A stretch of 64,000 nucleotides of DNA from Batkoa obscura (GCA_030770535.1 JASVEC010000001.1:62001-126000), one strand, 5' to 3'; numbered from the stretch's first letter, positions 12,214-24,808 are shown. Numbers and translations: made by a program. The notes: a model not told the origin generated them from the letters alone.

Positions 12214-13578
12214 TTATTTACGTATCATATTACCGTGATCGAAGGTAAGATCATGATCAAACGTAGTATCTAAACTATTGAATTTAAATAAATGGTTTTG
12301 AGACAATGACGGGTTTCTAACAATAGCCAATGCATTAGGATTAGTAGAGCCCATAGGATAAGTATTAACAAAAAGGGGTTCAGTAATAATATTGATTTTT
12401 CCCATTTTTACTTTACTAAGTTGCTTTTTTTTATGTTTTTCATAGCAATGATAAGTAATTAAACCTATTATGACTAATAATATAACTCCACCTATAGAAA
12501 ATCCTAAAATCCAAGGTAAAGGGTTATTTTCTCCTTTAGGTTGATATTTATTGACTAATTTAAGCTGATTTACATCAATCAACTGAGTACTGTTTGTAAA
12601 ATTAGATGAGTAGCCTAATGAATAAATTAGATAATCATTATGTTTAACTAAGCATGGTTTATAGCTAGGTTTGAAATTTTCTAATTCCAATTTATACCAT
12701 TTATACTCCTCTATATTTAGTAAATAACTATCGTCTACTTCTGTAAAATTACTTCTTCCTATTGAAAATGCGCCTCCTAACATGATATAATGAGTCTGAT
12801 TTAGATTAACAATTTGATGTCCAACTCTTCCTCTTGGTATATCTCCACTTAATTTGACTTCGTTTAATTGACGTTGATTGAAATTGTAGACATAGGCGGT
12901 ATCCATAGACACTTTTTCATTATTTGGGTAAAATTGACCACCAACAGAAACGATATTATCATTATTGACAAATGACGCAAAGTCAATAATAGGAGGAAAA
13001 GATTTCAATGTGTCGATATTCCATGTATTCAAATTAACATCCCATCGAGTAATCAACTTGTTAGCTGAATTATTTCTCGTTGGGGAATCAATAAACCCCC
13101 CTAATAAAATAGCTTCATTTGTATTGATTTGGACTAAATTTGATAAATACTCAGTAAATTTTAAATTGGACTGTGTATCTTTGGAATTATAATAATTAGA
13201 TATGATATCTGCTTGACTATTCTTTTCGTCGGTTAACCATTGGTTTGAAGAGGTATCAAATATTTTAACGGACTCTATTCCAGGAGTATATAACCCACCA
13301 CGTACATAAACTAAATTATCTTTGGTAAACAAATTTGGATACACAATTGAAGGTGCTAATTGATCAATATTTTTAAACTTCCATGGTACTGAATTTATAC
13401 CAAACTGGCTATTTAAATTCAAATTATAAACAATTCGATTAAACCCTGAATCTGGCCATTTTTTAACTCCGCCTAAATAGTATAAGTTATTATCAACTAT
13501 TTCACAGTTACCTCCGTACATGGGCATCAGTATCTGTTGACAATAATAGCTTATTATAAATGAATAAAATAAAATCAT
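12214..13578 (-). CDS. Kelch/galactose-oxidase-like single-pass membrane protein
   Basis: Likely cell-surface or secretory-pathway protein of 454 residues. An N-terminal hydrophobic signal peptide (MILFYSFIISYYC) leads into repeated kelch-like blades such as NLYYLGGVKKWP, EAILLGGFID, NNDNIVSVGGQFYP and THYIMLGGAFSIGR, expected to form a beta-propeller outside. A membrane helix lies at about residues 353-376 (PWILGFSIGGVILLVIIGL), then a basic stop-transfer stretch and a cytoplasmic tail of about 75 residues. The frame is open further 5' but begins there with GTG; the first in-frame ATG is at 13578. A TATAAATAG lies about 65 bases upstream, supporting this start. Such kelch-TM proteins are common in early-diverging fungi; the ligand is unknown. 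No intron is needed. Confidence 0.85.
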   Translation of the reverse strand: MILFYSFIISYYCQQILMPMYGGNCEIVDNNLYYLGGVKKWPDSGFNRIVYNLNLNSQFGINSVPWKFKNIDQLAPSIVYPNLFTKDNLVYVRGGLYTPGIESVKIFDTSSNQWLTDEKNSQADIISNYYNSKDTQSNLKFTEYLSNLVQINTNEAILLGGFIDSPTRNNSANKLITRWDVNLNTWNIDTLKSFPPIIDFASFVNNDNIVSVGGQFYPNNEKVSMDTAYVYNFNQRQLNEVKLSGDIPRGRVGHQIVNLNQTHYIMLGGAFSIGRSNFTEVDDSYLLNIEEYKWYKLELENFKPSYKPCLVKHNDYLIYSLGYSSNFTNSTQLIDVNQLKLVNKYQPKGENNPLPWILGFSIGGVILLVIIGLITYHCYEKHKKKQLSKVKMGKINIITEPLFVNTYPMGSTNPNALAIVRNPSLSQNHLFKFNSLDTTFDHDLTFDHGNMIRK

Positions 13579-15731
13579 TTTCAGAAAAATAAAATCATTA
13601 AAGGGAGTCACTTATAGTTTATAAGAAAAATAGGCCTTTTTCTATTTATATTTATGGGCTTGTTTTTATTCAATCCATAACTTATTTTATGGAATAAATT
13701 TTAATTAAAGCTTGTTGATTTGATTGCTTAAATTTTAGCTAAAAAAACTAGCTAATAAGAATCAGTGCTACTTTGGTTCTGTCTTGCAAAGGGTAAGTTT
13801 ACACCAGAAATTCAATGATATTCTATTCTTAATTATGTTGCATAAATTTTAAATCTAAAAAAAGATATACGATCATATTATGCAATTTTTTCAATAAATA
13901 AGCTTACTGTTTTATTTATAAGGTTTGTATTAATAATTTAGCTATTTAAAAATAATTTTTGTATAATTTGTCATGGCTTATATTTCGATACATATCGGAT
14001 TTAATATGAGTTTAAAATTAACTGTATAATTAAATAAGTAAATGATTATAATGAAATCAAAGATCCTTCTATTGTTTACATTTATGTTCTACTCTATTTT
14101 TAATAAATATTTTCTAATGATTTTGTCACATTTAAAATATATAAAGTAAATTTTGAAACTAAATGGAAATTTTAAGTAAAATTTGTTTTTTCATTAAAAA
14201 TTCAGCATTCTTATTCTAGTCTTTAGAGATAACTTAATTAAGTAAAAATTGAATTAAGGGTCAATTTTTATTTCATATTATAAAATCATTTTAATATAAC
14301 TTTTAAATTCGTAATATTATCTATCCCTTCTGTTTCATCATTTATGTAAACTTTATCATTACGCTATTTATAGATCAAAATTAGACGATAATAATGAAAG
14401 AGGGAAATTATGGGCTTCATCTCCTTTATACCAATTCTTCCTCGAAATTTCATCGTTTTAATAAACCACTTTAGAGCCCTGTTCTCTCGGGAATGTAATA
14501 ATAATTTTAACGCTACCCGTATAATAATATTCTATCCTATCCTATTATTTCTATATGTTGGCTATATTTTTATCTCTTATTTATTAAAGGGGTACTGATG
14601 TTTACTATACTATATTAATACGTTAACAAATATTAATAGCTGTCAATATGGTAATTCACAAAATTACAGAACACTAAATTATTGAAATGAGTACAACTTT
14701 TTGTACTTATCCTTTTGACATTTTTATTTTTTAAATAGTAAATTGAGAAACTTCTAAAAGAATAAAACTTCATTAACTTTCTGTTGTACTTGGTAATTTT
14801 AGTAAAATTTCATCTTTTACCTCAAATAAACCCTGATTTATAATATATTATTTCAGCTAACTAGGGATTCAATACATCTTTTTATTTATAAAAGTGCTAA
14901 AAGTATACCAAACCTAATTTTACTCGGGATAGCTTGTGGTGAAAGTTTAGCTATACTTAACGAAGCACCACAATAAATAAGCAATACTGCCATCGTGGTT
15001 GATATAATTATTACGCGAAAAAAGTAAAAAAGTATTGGCTTTTTTTAATTATGGTTTCTTAAAGAATAATTCTTGCTTAAATATTTATTGCTATAATGAT
15101 ACATGATATTGAAAACAGCTCTAAATACTAGCATACAGCTGTTGCGACTCTTTTGAGACCTAGCCAACTTTTCATTTAAGAGAAACGGTTACGTTAAGAT
15201 TCGTCTAAATTAAGGATCAGGTTGTAAAAAAATCGGCTATATAAATAAATCAACTATAAAAATTACCATTAAAAGTCGCAAAAGAGCCATGGCAACTGTA
15301 AAAAATAAATCATATTTTACAGCTTTAATTAATAGTCCAACTTAATTGGTTGAGACTAATTCGGAAATAAGCTTAGCGTCAGGTTTAACTCAACACTGTC
15401 GGAATATAGGAACCCCATTAGAGCGGGCCAATAAACATAATCCAATTTAATAATATATAAAAGCTGAGATTAGATACTGCCAATTTTAGCACATTATCAA
15501 ACCTGGGCTATTAATAAAGACATCATCCCTTAATTAAAAAGTAAATTGAACTTCGGAATTTCAACCGGGTTAAAATTCAAACATAAAGTGTTCTTAGTAT
15601 CTTTTTATCTTTTTAACTTAAATCAATTAATCTTTTAATCAAAATTTTAACCAAAGCTAAATAGTTGTATAATATTGAAAATAACAGAAACTAATAGACT
15701 ACCATCGTCTTTATTTATGTATCATTTTTAA
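13579..15731. other. Intergenic interval
   Basis: No convincing gene. It holds a TATA box for the kelch gene near 13640 and an old inverted-repeat element around 15134-15300. The 14410-14598 open frame has no recognisable similarity. Confidence 0.55.
15134..15300. repeat. Decayed element with inverted termini
   Basis: The ends TACAGCTGTTGCGACTCTTT (15134 onwards) and, reverse-complemented, TACAGTTGCCATGGCTCTTT (from 15300 backwards) match at about 20 of 30 positions, and most mismatches are transitions. A related arm occurs near 47040-47075. Probably an old MITE, but weakly supported. Confidence 0.3.
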
Positions 15732-16686
15732 ATGGGGTCTAATAATAACAATAAAAAAAGTGAAAAATTACCTCCAATATTTAGCCCAACTAATAATACC
15801 TCTTATTCCAAAGTTCCAACCACGTCTATCTCTTTACCATCGATTAACTCTTTGATCCCTTCATCTAACAACTTAGAAAGACCAATTTATTTACAAGATA
15901 GCAATCCCACCTTCGATATCAATGATTTAATTTCAAGAGATAACACTCACTTTCAACGGCCTTCTGTTCAATCAGTAATTTGTTTTATTCTGTTTTATTA
16001 AATATTAATTGAACTATTAGGCAAGGTCAAATTCACTCATACCACTCGATGATTCACATTGGAGAAACAATGCTCCTTTAATAAAAAAATTGGTCGATTA
16101 TACACCTCGAACAAGGAGAAAAACAGCGCCTGTGGAAGCTCATTTAAACTTGAGCCCAGATTCGATTGAGAAGCGAAGAAAGAATGCGGAGGCATCGTCT
16201 AAGTCACGAGTAAGAAGAAGAATTCGAGAAGTACAGCTATTTGAAAGGAATCATGAGCTTGAAACTACGGCTGATAAATTACGCGAAGAAAATAGTACGT
16301 TACACGAAAATGTAGCTAGTTTAATTGAAGAAAACTCTAGGTTAAAGCTAGAATTAATTAAATGTCAGAATAGCAGCAATAAAAACAGCAACAGCAATAG
16401 TAATAATGATAGCAATAGGGATGTCAATAATAGTATCAATCTAATGAGCACCAATTCAATTACCAGTAGCTTGTTGTTAGCTAAAAATACAAATATTGGT
16501 AGGTTACCACCACATGAATTAAATACCAAAGAAAGTCAAATGCAATATATCTCTATTTTACAGGAACGATGTAGTAAACTTGAAGAAGAGCTAAAGCAAA
16601 CAAATTTTAATAATCAGCGATTAAAGGATCACTTAAACAGTATAAGTTCTTGGGTTGAGGACTTGGGTAGAAAATCAGAAAAATAA
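15732..16686 (+). CDS. bZIP transcription factor 2
   Basis: Nuclear bZIP regulator, paralogue of the factor at 9.2-10.2 kb. Exon 1 is 15732-15974 (81 codons) and exon 2 is 16021-16686, joined over a 46-bp phase-0 intron; total 302 residues. The basic region IEKRRKNAEASSKSRVRRRI has the N-x7-R signature (N-AEASSKS-R) and is followed by a heptad zipper (LFERNHELETTADKLREEN). An Asn/Ser-rich linker comes next, then a second predicted coiled coil near the C terminus (ILQERCSKLEEELKQTNF). The N-terminal exon is disordered with a KLPPIF motif comparable to LPPIL in the paralogue. Target genes are not identifiable. The start ATG at 15732 is the first in frame. Confidence 0.9.
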
Positions 16687-18127
16687 GACGAAATATAGAA
16701 TTAATTAGTATCAAAAATTCTACCACATATTGATTTTTTTAACTTTTTTAGTTCCATTTATAGCTTTTTAATTATTTCTATTAAATTATTTCATTTAGCT
16801 CTATTTTGGTATTTCTGTTTGATTGTTTTTTGTTTTTGTTATTTATATTTAATACCATTTATTAGGTTATTCATAATGTTTATTATTGTTATAAAGCCAA
16901 TGTTGAGTTTACGGTGTTATATATTTTACAATACACAATAGAAGTAATTTACACACATAAAATATCAAAACATAAAATAAAGTATAAGAAATTATTATTA
17001 GAAGCTAAGCTATTACTTAGTATTATAGGACCTGAGTTATTTTTCGAGAAAACCTTATTTAGGTGAATATAATAAATTGTTTCACTTCATAACATTAAAC
17101 ATGACGATTGAAGTGGGAAAAAAATACAACCTTTAAATTTGATGAACATTTAACCTTACCAGAATCTTAAAAGTAATTATACTATATATATAATACATTG
17201 CATATAAAAAACTAGTTTAATAACAATTGGGGTATTAACGCCTAAATTATAATGATTTTTTTAGAAAAGTATACGATCAAGGTAATGTTTATTTAACACA
17301 TTGTTGTCAGTAAACGTATTAATACTTTTTTAAAATAATCGTCAGTATAAATTTTTATTATATAAAAGATTTCAGCTAATCACATTAACCTTTTGAAAGA
17401 GTAAAGAGTCAAGTTTATTAGTTGGTTTTTTTGGTATGGATAAAGTTTTTGCTAAACATGGAAAAAATCGCTTGATAATAATGTGTTAAAAAGTAAAAAC
17501 AATCAAAGATCATGGAAGTAAAGAGCCATAAAAGAATGAATTAAACAAAAGCCAATGTGTTATCGAAAATAAAAGTAGGTAGTCCAGAGAATCCCTTAAT
17601 AAGAAATTTTTTTTTATAGATTGCTTTGCTTTAAAAATAAAAGGAAAAAACATATTAGCTAAAACTGCTTTCTATTCAGAAATAAAAATTTAAATTAAAA
17701 AAAACAGGTTATGATCAAAATCAATCTTATAATATCGACAATGAATAGCCCAACTAACTGTTACTTAGTTTAAGCTTAGATGAATGAATCACAAGTACTG
17801 TTCAATTTTGTAATAACTATCCTATAAATCTTTTATAACTAAAGTTAAAATCCATAGTTATAAATCTGAAATAACCCCAGACTGTTAACTTTATGGCAAT
17901 TTGGAAAATAATATAAAACATTGCTTTTTCATCTGCATTTTTATTAACAAATTGTAGTATTGCAGTACTTTTTTATTAATTTTTATTTTATAACTAATTT
18001 TTGATTATCAGTTTTATTAATAGTTTTATTTTATTATATTTTATTTTATTTTTTAATTATATTGTTTTTTATTGATTTTTTATATAATCTATTATTGTGA
18101 GTTATTTTTTTATTTATTTTGTATAAA

Positions 18128-18214
18128 GATGTATTTTTATGTTTAAAAATTTTACTAACAATTTTTTTGCTTAAATAGCACTTGAAAGATAAAAAAATAA
18201 TAAAGCCAAAAGAA
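18128..18214 (+). mobile_element. MITE-A copy 7 (diverged)
   Basis: Retains GATGTATTTTTATG, TTTTACTAACAA and the AAAGCCAAAAG right arm, but lacks intact GGGG/CCCC ends. Confidence 0.5.
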
Positions 18215-18556
18215 TAATTGAAGAATATATATTTATAAAATATTACTTAATATAACTAATAAAAAGTTAAAAATATAAATAAAGTCTAAAATTTAATTAT
18301 ATAATAAAATATAAAGATGTCTAAATTAGTTTCAGAATTTACTTAAAAATCAACCCAAATTTTAAAACTTTAAAACTATAAATTTTTAATATGTAATTAA
18401 TTAAGTTTAAAAAGCTTAAAATTAAATCTTTTTATTTTTTTTAAATAATTAATTTTTTTTAATTATATAATTATTTGACTTTACTTTCTATTAAAATAAA
18501 AACAAAATACAAGCTTTTATAGCTAAATTTCAATATAATAAAAAAAAGCATATTAT

Positions 18557-18654
18557 GGGGATATATTTTCTTGTTAAATAATTTTACTAATAATTTTTCC
18601 TCTCAAATTGCACCTAAAAAACGGAAAAAATAATGAAACCAAAAAAACACCCTC
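18557..18654 (+). mobile_element. MITE-A copy 8
   Basis: Starts GGGGATATATTTTC and ends CACCCTC; flanked by TTAT on both sides (18553-18556 and 18655-18658), a 4-bp duplication. Confidence 0.85.
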
Positions 18655-18745
18655 TTATATAAACATTGTAATTGATTTACATTAATTTTAACAACTATTT
18701 ATAATAACTTAAAATTTATAGAATTTTATAATAAAATATTAATAT

Positions 18746-18843
18746 GAGGGTGCTTTTTTTGGTTTCATTATTTTTTCCGTTTTTTGGGTGCAATTTGAGC
18801 AGAAAGATTGTTAGTAAAATTCTTGAACAAAAAATACATCCCC
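18746..18843 (-). mobile_element. MITE-A copy 9
   Basis: Begins GAGGGTGCTTTTTTTGG and ends TACATCCCC; flanked by ATAT. Lies 91 bp from copy 8 in the opposite direction. Confidence 0.85.
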
Positions 18844-18907
18844 ATATTATAATCTATTATTAAAAATATTAAAAAAATTAAAAACAAGCAAATTGAAATT
18901 ATTATAT

Positions 18908-19005
18908 GGGTATGTTTTTTTTGGTTTCATTACTTTTTCCATTTTCTAAGCGCTATTTGAGTGGAAAATTGCTAGTAAAATTCTTAAATAAAAAAATACA
19001 TCCCC
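18908..19005 (-). mobile_element. MITE-A copy 10
   Basis: Begins GGGTATGTTTTTTTTGG and ends TACATCCCC; flanked by ATAT. Third member of a cluster within 450 bp. Confidence 0.85.
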
Positions 19006-19076
19006 ATATAATATTACTTAATAATCTAATTATTTCATTAAGATTTAATTAAAAAAATAATGATGATAAATATCTA

Positions 19077-19619
19077 TGTGAAATATTGGTTCATCAGCTC
19101 TATAATTGATTATCACATAATAATCACTTAACTTGTTTACAAAACTAGTTATAGCCTTGTATCCAATTTGAACGTGATTCATGTGATATAATCAATCCAA
19201 AGTTCCTTATTTAGATTTGCTGTGAGAATACCTACCGCCTAGTCATGAATAATTTATTATCCACATTTTAGTGTCCATACTTGGCAACTATAATAAGGAA
19301 TAACTATTATCATGTTCCTTATATAGCCACCCAGTTGGAGTATAAAATAGATTCTTCAACATAATAGCTCGAGGCTTTTTAATTGAATTACTCCCTGATA
19401 TCTTACCCTTAATAAAACCACTAAGTCTTATAGTATTTTACGTAGATTTTACATTAGTATCTTCTATTCTATTTGTTTTACATAGTTCGTAGCTTATTAC
19501 GTACTATTTCTATTAAGTTAAGTCTATCTTAGTTATATAAACTAAGATCGTTCGACTCAAGGCTAGTTAATTAAGCTAGAACTGCTTTCAACTCCAACCA
19601 CTGAGTAACAACATTCACA
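19077..19619 (+). mobile_element. Solo LTR, family L1 (longest copy)
   Basis: Fossil LTR-retrotransposon end running from TGTGAAATATTGG to the CATTCACA end. It carries the family's internal landmarks, including GAGTATAAAATAGATTCTTC (a TATA-box-like promoter) and ACATAGTTCGTAGCTTATTA. At 543 bp it is longer than its relatives. No internal coding region adjoins it and no target duplication is clear. Looks old. Confidence 0.7.
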
Positions 19620-20106
19620 TTTATCAGATAATATATAAAAGTATTTTTCTGGTTTTATCCTTTTTTCTATTTTAATAATTCAAAAGATAAAGCAGTAGCT
19701 AGGTTAATATTTTTTTAAATATATATTAAGCAATTTTAAAAATATAACAAAAAAATTAATTTATATAGTATATGTGCTTAGTATGCAACTAAAAAAAAGT
19801 TATTTGAAATAAAATAAAGATAAAAAACCTTTTAATAAAAAAAAAAGCTATATAAATTACATAAATTTTATACTAATACTTGAAAAATATATTTAGTAAA
19901 ACTATTAAAAAATTAAATAATAAAAGTTATATAATAATTTTAAACTTAAACAAAATATAAAAATAAAAACAAGACCAGATCTAATAAATTTTAAAATTTA
20001 AGATTTTTATTTGTAAACATAATAAAATTAATAATTTAATTGTTAATAATAAGAAAATAAATATAATTTTTAAAAAATATGAAAAAAACAATAGAAATAT
20101 AACAAT

Positions 20107-20571
20107 TGTGAAATATTGGTTTATTAGCTCTCGGATTGATTATAACACCAACAATCACTCAAGTTGTTGTGTTCTCAAGTTCAAACACAATCAACTCAGA
20201 GTCCCTTATTTTGATTTGCTGTGAGAATTCCTAACTTCATGTTGCAAAGAATATTATCTTCTGGTTTTGATATCCATGCTTATTGGAGTATAAATGAGAT
20301 TCTTCAATATGATAACTCGAGGCTTTTTAACTGAATTACTCCCTGATATCGTACTATTAATAAAGCTACTAAGTTTTTCTGACAACATCTTACGTAGATT
20401 TTACAGTAGTATTGTCTATTCTATTTGTTTTACATAGTTCGTAGCTTATTACGTATTATTCTTATCCATTTAAGTCTACCTTAGTTATATAAACTAAGAC
20501 CGTTCAACTCAAGGCAAGTTAATCAACCAAGAACTGGTTTTAACTCCTACCACTGAGTACCAACTTTCACA
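20107..20571 (+). mobile_element. Solo LTR, family L1
   Basis: Fossil LTR of 465 bp, TGTGAAATATTGG to CAACTTTCACA, with CAAT on both flanks. Same orientation as the copy at 19.1 kb, but only about 490 bp of non-coding DNA separates them, so they are not the two ends of one element. Confidence 0.75.
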
Positions 20572-20589
20572 CAATAGAAATATAACAAT

Positions 20590-21265
20590 AGAAATATAAC
20601 AATAAACTATATTGTTATTCAGTATCTGATAAATTAAAAAAAAGTGATATAATTCTAATTAAAGTTATAAAATTTATAGAAAATACAAAAATTAAAAGAT
20701 TAACCCTAGCTTATCTTATAAAAATAACAGAACTTAAAAGTTCTAATATTTACTAAGCAAGCAAATAGCTTATTAAATGATAAAGATCAATTATTAAATG
20801 TTAATATTAACTTATTAATAGTTAAGTTAATAAATAATCAAAAAGCAAGTAGTTGTAATAAAAAATAAAAACTATTATTATATTGCTTATATTATATAAG
20901 AATGATTAATTATAGGGATAGTTAATTGTAGTTTTAGGGCTAATCACTCCCTCCCATGTAGCTACTTATTAACTTAGTGATATATTAATAATGTAATTAT
21001 AATACTAAAATAATTTATTTATTTGATAGCAAATCTACAATATTGGCTATGAATCAGCTAATGATAAATATTTGTTAATAAAGTTTTATAGAAATATGCA
21101 TTTATTTATATACTACAACTTTGATTAATATTAATATATAGGTTACATTAGTAAAGGCCTTGCTAATCTGGGAATTTGTATTAAATTTAGTAGAGATTCT
21201 GCTAACTTACAATATAAATTATAATAAAATAATTTAAACCTGTGTTGAGTGCTTTTGCTTTTTAA
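20590..21265 (+). repeat. Repeat C, copy 1
   Basis: Non-coding sequence of about 670 bp matched in reverse complement at 61485-62155 at roughly 80-90% by eye. For example, AAAATACAAAAATTAAAAGA is shared, as is the CTAATCACTCCCTCC region. It starts within 20 bases of a solo LTR. No open frame; origin unknown. Confidence 0.7.
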
Positions 21266-21309
21266 CAAAGAATATTTTTATAGAATCTTAAGCAAAGTTT
21301 TTAAATATA

Positions 21310-21405
21310 AGGATGTTTTTTTTGGTTTCCACTTTTTGCATTTTTTAAGCGCTATTTAAGCAGAAAGATTATTAGTAAAATCCTTAAAGAAAAAAATATA
21401 TCCCC
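21310..21405 (-). mobile_element. MITE-A copy 11
   Basis: Begins GGATGTTTTTTTTGG and ends TATATCCCC, next to ATAT. Confidence 0.75.
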
Positions 21406-22896
21406 ATATTATTATTTACAACTACATACCATTTTTGTGCTTTTTGTTTATTAGTATATAATATTATGTATAAACATAAAGTATTGTTCGTAAAATGATA
21501 ATATATTGAAACTATATTAACACTAATTTAGTATAATTTTAATTAAAACGATAAAATTAATAATGATATTCAAAGTATATCAGTGCATTAATACTATTAG
21601 TATTATAATTTTTACCAGCATTTATAAAAATAATAAGACCAAGATCAATTAAAAAATAGAAAAATAATATCCCTATAATAATTTATTAAAATTAAAACTA
21701 TTATTATTGTTGTTGTTATAATAATATTAAAAATAAATTACCTCTTATAGTATTATTAATACTAATAACGATATCAAACATTATAGTGATATTAGTAATA
21801 CAATTTAGTCATTATTATCATAAGATTAGAATTATTGTTATTATATATTAAAATAATTGTATATGTAAGATTTAACTGATAGATTCGAAAATTAAATATT
21901 ACAGGACTTCATTTTATGTGATTTAACGTAATTACTAAAAAAGTAAACATCGATTTAAATGCATTTTATTATCAATTTGACCAATAGGCAATAATTTCAT
22001 ATGACATTTTTAATGATGAAAATCGCATTTTATTGGTTTGGTTTTTGACTCCCTTATTTGAATTATCAAATCAATTGCAAAGTTATCAAATTAAAAGAAG
22101 GGACTTATTATATAAAGGTAAGCTGATTCTATTCAATAGTTTGTAGTTGATATTTGATATAATAAAAGAGTTAAAAATGCATTATTGGTATAGTTTTATA
22201 AATTATATATTGAGAGGAAAGCTTGATAATTTAAATTTAGAAAAATGTTTATTAAGAGGAGTTTGGGGCTTGTAAACTCAAGATAGTGTTAGAATATTAA
22301 GAGGAGTGGAACTAAATTTTATTCCAAAACTTTTTGTTTACGTGGTTTTAGGATTTATTTTAATCTAGATTTGAGGATTAGAAGACTATATAAACTTCAA
22401 GTAGATAGAAGTTATACTTATCAATAAAAATAGCAATACAAATTGTTAGAATTATCTTAACACATGCAATAATTTGATTATCATGGATTGTTTAATACTA
22501 TTTTATATATTAATTATATTATTATTAAAAATCTAATAATAGTAAAATGAATAGTAGTAACATTTTGTAAGCATAAATTTTATAATGAATCGTGTTACTT
22601 TTGTAACCATTAAATTTTCAATTGGCTCAATGAAATAAAAGATGACGCAGATAATGATCTAATTACAATACCGTATCTTTACCATATTTAAGCTAATATT
22701 CACTTTTATTAAGTTTGAGCCAAAACAATATGAACCATTCAGCTATAATTAGCATTATAAGATTCTTTATTAACCAATAAAAAGAGCACGGCCAAATACT
22801 ATAAAGATTAGAAAAACAATAGTAACTACATAAAAGATATAAAAAATATAAGACTAGCTCACGACTTCTTTTTTATAAAACAGACAAAAATTTCAA

Positions 22897-23753
22897 ATGG
22901 CCTATAATCCATCCGCTGGTGCAAATACTCCAAGTAGTAATGATTCTTATCAAGAAACATTAAGAAAACAACAAGAAGTTCAACAACAACAATTACAAGC
23001 TCAAATTGATCAACAAAATCAAATTATTAATAATCATAATGAAAGTATTAAACAACATCAACAACAACAACTTGATCATTTAAAGAATCAAGGTGGTTAT
23101 AATAGTAGCAATAATAGCTCAAGTTCAAACAACAATAATAACAACTCAAGCTCTAATAATAACAATAACAATAACAATGATAGTTATAAACCATCCGAAA
23201 ATAAGGTACAACAAGAGCAACAGCAACAGCATGATAACAATAACAACAATAATAATAACAATAACAATAACAATGATGAAAAGAAGAATGAAAATGAGCA
23301 AAAGAACGAAGAAGAAGAAGATCAAAATCAAGGTTGGAAGGTAATTAATTTTAAACTATAATAATAATAATAAATTTTTTATCTAAATTTCATTAAAATT
23401 AGATTGCTGCTGGTGTTGGTGGTGGATTATTAGCTGCTGGTGCCGCTGCTGCTGGTGGTTATATGTTAAATCAGCATCTTAAAAAAAATAAAACTCAAGA
23501 AGAAGAAGCTGCTTATAAACAAAATCAAGTTAAAATGCAAAGTAGTAATACTCCAGGATATGCTTCTAATTCTACTCAATCTGGCAACCACGGTAATCAA
23601 TCTTCAGGTTATGGTAATCAACCTTCAGGACAACAAGGTTACGGGAATCAATCTTCTGGTTATGGTAATCAATCTTCAGGCAATCAAAGTCAACAAGGTT
23701 ATGGTAATCAAGGACAACAAGGTTATGGTAATCAAGGACAAGGTCGTTATTAA
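22897..23753 (+). CDS. Glycine-zipper Q/N-rich protein 1
   Basis: Two exons, 22897-23340 and 23403-23753, joined over a 62-bp phase-0 intron; 264 residues. An N-terminal Gln-rich helix-prone block (QQQQLQAQIDQQNQIINNHN) is followed by long Asn/Ser and Gln/Asn tracts, then an acidic EKNEEEEDQNQ segment. Exon 2 opens with a glycine zipper at about 149-169 (IAAGVGGGLLAAGAAAAGGY), a membrane-inserting or oligomerising GxxxG helix. The tail is built of repeated GYGNQSSGYGNQ-type units like those of prion-like proteins. The gene at 30.2 kb has the same order, the same intron position and the same N-terminal block. Function unknown; membrane-associated self-assembly is an inference. Confidence 0.85.
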
Positions 23754-23966
23754 TTAAAATACAATAATGAATTAAAATAAAAATATAATAATCAATTCGT
23801 TTATTTGGATTAATATTTAAGGTTTTTTAGAATTATCAGTGGTAAATAGGTAAAGTAAGTACATCGATTGAAAAAATAAGTAGCAATAAATGAATCAATT
23901 TTAACTCATTTTATGATTTTTTATTAGTTGTTGGTAGGTAAAACTATACATGTTAATAATAAAACA

Positions 23967-24005
<39 letters not shown>

Positions 24006-24598
24006 TAGATTTATCTCTAAACATTTCAACTTTAAGAATTATTATTGGTAATTAAAGATATATTGATAAAAAACAAAGAGTTATTGTAATAATAAGTTGA
24101 TTCGTTTTAAACATATTTAAGATTTCTTTAGATTCATTTTTAATTAGTAAACATATATATATAAATGGTTTCTTTTCATTTGAAAATTTTATTAAAAAGT
24201 CTTTCACTTGTATATTAGTAAAAAGATATTAAAAAAAGGACTTAATTCTATAATAGTAATAAAATCTAATGATCAAATAGTAGAATTAAAAAAGTGATTT
24301 ATTTTAAACATATATTTGAAATTTTTTAATATTATCAATACTAGGTAATATATATATATAAAATAAACTTATAATATAACAATAAGAAATAATGATTTTA
24401 TATTAATTTCATTTTAGAAACAAAAATGCAAAATCGTTATTAAAAATAATAATAAAATAAAAACAATAACAAAAAAATGAATTTTATTTGAAGCTCATAT
24501 TTAATCTACTTTAGTATGAGTTATTCTTGATTTTTAAAAGGTAAATCAGAAATAGAAAATATCATTTAGTTATTTCTTCTATTTCTCTCCTTATTCTT
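23754..24598. other. Intergenic, with (AAT)n microsatellite
   Basis: An (AAT)n run lies near 23966-24005. Otherwise AT-rich spacer between convergent genes, with nothing recognisable. Confidence 0.6.
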
Positions 24599-24808
24599 CT
24601 ATTCCTTTTGGTCCTTATTATTATTATTATTATTATTATTAGGTACAGGTACATCCGAAAAGTCGTCTTGTTTGACTGCTCTCATAGAATAAAAAAAGAT
24701 GGAAGTAGAAAATAATACTAAAGATAAGCCTAATAATTGATTTTTATATCGATATTTTTTACTCGCTCTTTCTAATACCGTTTCATATGTTTTTCCAAGA
24801 TTCTTCAT
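24599..24808 (-). CDS. COA3: Cytochrome c oxidase assembly factor 3
   Basis: A 69-residue single-exon protein of the COA3/CCDC56 (MITRAC12) family, which acts in the mitochondrial inner membrane with newly made Cox1 during complex IV assembly and translational feedback. The diagnostic stretch is a basic lead-in (SKKYRYKNQL), one membrane helix (LLGLSLVLFSTSIFFYSM) and the conserved AVKQDDFSDVP motif directly after it. The C terminus is an Asn tract. Family members are about 80-110 residues, so this is at the short end, but the core is complete. It is divergently arranged with QNG1 over a 755-bp interval holding a MITE-A copy. Confidence 0.8.
   Translation of the reverse strand: MKNLGKTYETVLERASKKYRYKNQLLGLSLVLFSTSIFFYSMRAVKQDDFSDVPVPNNNNNNNNKDQKE

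Larger units (their letters stand above)
16687..22896. other. Repeat-rich gene desert
   Basis: Six kilobases without a supportable gene. It contains MITE-A copies 7-11, two solo LTRs in the same orientation and one arm of a 670-bp inverted repeat pair. Between these the DNA is close to pure A/T with short homopolymers. Confidence 0.7.

Noticed and set aside
13579-13611. Upstream extension of the kelch protein by 11 residues
   Set aside because: The extension begins with GTG, not ATG; the ATG at 13578 gives a better signal peptide and TATA spacing.
15360-15600. Possible mitochondrial small-rRNA insert (GAGATTAGATACTGCC)
   Set aside because: Only a short resemblance to the conserved GGATTAGATACCC helix; the surrounding sequence does not follow rRNA.
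19077-20571. Two same-direction LTRs as the ends of one element
   Set aside because: Only about 490 bp of non-coding DNA separates them and their lengths differ; solo LTRs are more likely.
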